The translations under genes were made by a program, and so were the position numbers. A DNA stretch of 64,000 nucleotides. Source: JBBRMW01 sp965246845. Its GTDB lineage: Bacteria; Chloroflexota; Anaerolineae; Aggregatilineales; UBA2796. Shown piece after piece: positions 61,101 to 64,000 of the stretch. Within the stretch, counting starts at the first letter, position 1. Every line of letters starts with the position of its first letter. The notes below the pieces were generated by a model that worked only from the letters and a program-made list of their open reading frames with translations, was not told the origin of the DNA and searched no databases. The stretch covers positions 625,246-689,245 of the forward strand of contig CBDFFR010000005.1 of NCBI GenBank assembly GCA_965246845.1, read 5' to 3'.

Positions 61101-63955
61101 GACGATGACGATGATGACGAAGAAGAGAATATTGGTCCCGCGCCGCGTCCTGCAACCCCGCTTGCGCGTCCGGATTTGAGCGGTCCCGCCGCGCCGCGTC
61201 CGTCCGCCTTCGGGAGCGCTGCACGCGCGCCGATCAGTGATGACGATGAAGATGAAGAAGAGGACGCGCTACCCGTCAGGCGAGAAGAACCCACGCGTAC
61301 ACCACTCGGCGCGAGCCGTCCGGCGTTCGGGGCAGCGGCATCCAGCGCGCCTCCTTCGGTGAGTACCAACGGACCAAAGCCGCCATCGCTCTTCGGTGCA
61401 AAGCCGAACGCGCCCGAATCTGTCAAAACGCCCGATGTAGAAGCGAAAGCGGACGACGCGCCGAAACCGTCACTGGGCGCAAATGCGGCGGAGAGCATCG
61501 AAGCGGCCAGGCCGGAACCGCCGAAAGCGCCGACTTCCGATACAAAACCGAATACAACCGAACCGCTCAAAACGACATCCGAAGCGCCGAAAGCTGCTGA
61601 CACTCCGAAACCACCCGATGCAAGCCCGGTGCGCCCGCCCGGTGCGGGGCTGTTCGGGGGACCGCGTCCCGCCGCCAATGCGCCGTTCAGCATCGCGAAA
61701 CCGCCTGCAACGAGCGACGATGAAGAGCTGGACGACGAGGAAGACGAGCTATTGAGTCTGAAGCCCGCGACGCCGAAATTCGCGACGCCGCCCGCTTCGC
61801 CGTTCAACCGTCCGGCGTCCACCTTCGCGCCAAAGCCCGTCCCGAAACCTGGATTGCCATTAGTCGATGAGGGCGACGAGGACGATGAAAATGAGGACGA
61901 CCCGCCGGAAAAAAGCGCAGCGCGTGATACACAGTACATCCCGCTGGATGACCTGCCGGACGACGATCCCAAGCCGTTGAGCGTCCCGCACCGAGTCGTC
62001 CCGCAGCTACCGCCTCAGCGTCGGCATTCACCGCGCGGACCGCCGCGCCTGTCGCGCCACGCCCCTTCAGCGGTGTCACGCCGAACAAACCGCTTGACGG
62101 TGCTGCGAAACCGGAAGCGCAAGCCGAGGTCGTCAAACCGCCGGAAACGGTGGTGCTGGTCGATACCAGCAAACCCGATGATGCACCAAAACCCGCGCCT
62201 GCCACGATCCCGAAGCTGGAACCTATCGCGGCGAAAGTACCAGAACCTATCAAGCCGCCCCTTGCTACTCCTGCCGCACCGTCTCCAGCAGCCGGAAGAT
62301 CTCTCGTGACGACTCCGGCTGCAACTGCTCCCGCTCCTGCTGCGACGGCCTCCGCGCCGCTGGATGGCGTGATCGTGCGCAGTAAGCCGCCGGGCGTGTG
62401 GCCGATGCCGGATTATTCGACACTGCTGGAGCGTGGCTCTGAACAGCAGGCCGATCAGGAATACCTCAACGAACGCGCGCGGATTATCGAGGAGACATTG
62501 CAGAGCTTCGGCGCGCCGGGCAAGGTGATCGAAATCAACACTGGTCCCGTGATCACGCAATTCGGTGTCGAGCCGGATTATCTCGTCAGCAGGCAGGGCA
62601 AAAAGACGCGCGTGAAGGTTGGCTCTATCGCCAAACTGGATGCCGACCTCGCGCTGGCGCTGGCCGCGCGCACCATCCGTATCGAAGCGCCCGTCCCCGG
62701 CAAGGGCTATGTCGGAATCGAAGTCCCGAATTCCAAAACCGCGCTCGTCTCGCTGCGCGACATCATGGATGAGGATGCCTACAAATCGATCAAATCGCAA
62801 CTGCGCATCGCCCTCGGTCGCAGCGTGGACGGCCACCCCATCGTCGCAGACCTGACCGCCATGCCGCACATGCTCATCGCCGGAACCACCGGGTCGGGTA
62901 AATCGGTGTGCGTGAATTCGATTATCTGCTCGCTGCTGCTCGAAAACTCGCCGGAAGACCTGCGCTTCGTGATGGTGGACCCGAAGCGGGTGGAACTGAC
63001 CGGATACAACGGCATCCCGCATCTTGTCGAAGGCACAAGCGTCGTCGTTGATATGGAGCGCATCGTCGGCGTGCTGAAATGGGTCACACGCGAAATGGAA
63101 GAGCGCTACAAGAAATTTGCGCAGGTCGGCGCGCGGAACATCCTCGACCACAATACGCGGCTGGCGACGGGCGCGACGAAACTCCCGTATCTGGTCGTGA
63201 TCATCGATGAACTTGCGGACCTGATGATGCTCGCGCCAGATGAGACGGAAAAGACGCTCGCCCGGCTCGCGCAGATGGCTCGTGCAACGGGAATTCACCT
63301 GATCGTCAGCACGCAGCGGCCAAGCGTCGATGTCGTGACCGGGCTGATCAAGGCCAACTTCCCGGCGCGCATCTCGTTTGCGGTCGCGTCCAGTGTCGAT
63401 TCGCGCGTCATCCTCGACCAGCCCGGTGCGGAAAAGCTGCTCGGGCGCGGCGATATGCTCTATCAAGCGCCGGATGCTGCCGCGCCCGTGCGCTGCCAGG
63501 GCGTGTACCTCTCCGATGCGGAAATCAACAAAATCGTTGCCTACTGGAAGTCGCAGAGAGCAATCAGACCTACGCAAGCGGGTCCCGGCCTTGCGCCGCC
63601 CAACCGCGCGGTGTTCGATGTTCCCCCGGCGGCTCCAATCCAGTCGCGCGCGGAGAAGTTCGGCCTCGCGAACAACACCGGGAGCGGTGCGCCCGCGCCG
63701 CGCCTCTTCGAGAAAGAGCCGACGATAGAGCGCCCTGCGCCCACGCTCTCGAAAGACAACGAGGAACAACTCTACGCGGAGGCGGTCAAGGTCTATCGCG
63801 AGAACGGCAGCCGCGTCAATGTGAATCTGCTCAATCGGCGGCTGCGCGTCGGCTACCAAACCGCCGAACGACTGATTGAAATGATGCGTTCGCGCGGGCT
63901 GGATGTCGGGCTGCGCGCCTCGGTCCCGGACGATGAAGAGGACAAAGCGCAGTGA
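58179..63955 (+). pseudogene. ftsK: Giant FtsK/SpoIIIE DNA translocase, one frameshift
   Basis: Two frames join into about 1925 residues if one G is restored near 61975 (CCGTTGAG to CCGGTTGAG). Residues 1-440 are disordered Pro/Ala/Lys/Asp sequence. Four membrane helices follow (about 447-610). A second disordered linker of about 750 residues has repeated acidic clusters. The motor (about 1420-1790) has Walker A GTTGSGKS, Walker B VVIIDELADLMM and STQRPSVDVVTG. The gamma domain (about 1860-1916, VNLLNRRLRVGYQTAERLIEMM) should read polar DNA motifs. It pumps DNA at the division septum. The N-terminal extension before the membrane part is unusual. Confidence 0.9.
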
Positions 63956-64000
63956 TGCTGCGCGACTCCGATGCGGATGTGACGGCGCTCGTCGGGCGGC
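63955..64000 (+). CDS. Start of an unidentified gene (3' partial)
   Basis: An ATG overlaps the ftsK stop (TGATG) and opens a frame, MLRDSDADVTALVGR, that runs off the window. Overlap suggests a co-translated gene. Too short to identify. Confidence 0.35.
   Translation, partial: MLRDSDADVTALVGR

Noticed and set aside
58179..62400. Repeat array or CRISPR-like structure in the low-complexity part of ftsK
   Set aside because: The repetition is at protein level (Pro/Ala/Lys/Asp units) with no constant-length repeats and spacers.

Overview
The window is a GC-rich (about 60% by eye) bacterial chromosome segment, densely coded on both strands, with no phage, transposase, CRISPR array or rRNA operon. 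Its gene content best fits a Chloroflexota bacterium, probably Anaerolineae-like: LysM lipoproteins, several FHA-domain proteins, many Asp/Glu-phosphorelay proteins, clade IV-type GH42/GH5 glycosidases, Uma2 and DUF427 proteins. This assignment is inference from gene content; there is no marker-gene comparison behind it.

Layout. 0-4.2 kb: two methyltransferases, a LysM lipoprotein and a cytochrome P450 that has a textbook TGTGA-N6-TCACA site upstream. 4.3-14.5 kb (minus strand): a cell-envelope block fhaA - fhaB - mtnP - rodA - unknown - PBP-like, an M23/LysM peptidase, a J-domain protein, trigger factor (two frameshifts) and tRNA-Leu(UAG). The PBP-like protein has lost all three penicillin-binding motifs although its SEDS partner is intact; this is the most interesting single observation. 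14.8-19.2 kb: response regulator, then a GT2-GT4-Uma2-methyltransferase run for surface glycans. 19.3-25 kb: carbohydrate genes (CE7 esterase, ROK kinase, GH5-like hydrolase), a secreted low-complexity protein and the remnant of a penicillin acylase. 25-34.4 kb: a NarL-type two-component pair, secreted proteins of unknown function, an acyl-ACP desaturase with twin palindromic operators, a double-thioredoxin protein, metK under a SAM-I riboswitch, and an amino-acid-type binding protein. 34.5-40.6 kb: glycosyltransferase, murC-murB, Bax inhibitor-1 family protein, methyltransferase. 40.6-50.3 kb: mixed accessory genes of lower GC, including a frameshifted DUF1579 protein, an EamA transporter and a putative zinc-protease protein whose N-terminus resembles cargo of extracellular contractile injection systems. 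50.4-55.9 kb: nth followed by a kinase-deacetylase-kinase operon, a VOC protein and an ECF sigma factor. 56-64 kb: GH42 beta-galactosidase and a giant FtsK (about 1925 residues) with one frameshift.

Four single-base indels, all in homopolymer runs, break three genes (trigger factor twice, DUF1579, ftsK). Two of these genes are normally important for growth, so sequencing or assembly error is the simplest explanation. A family of short GC-rich palindromes, core GGCGGAC-N6-GTCCGCC, sits between genes at several places.

How the genes fit together: murC/murB make the peptidoglycan precursor, RodA polymerises it, the FHA proteins are likely to read serine/threonine phosphorylation of the wall machinery, and M23/LysM proteins remodel the wall. 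metK makes S-adenosylmethionine for the many methyltransferases here and mtnP recycles methylthioadenosine. The glycosidases, esterase and sugar kinase point to growth on plant or microbial polysaccharides.
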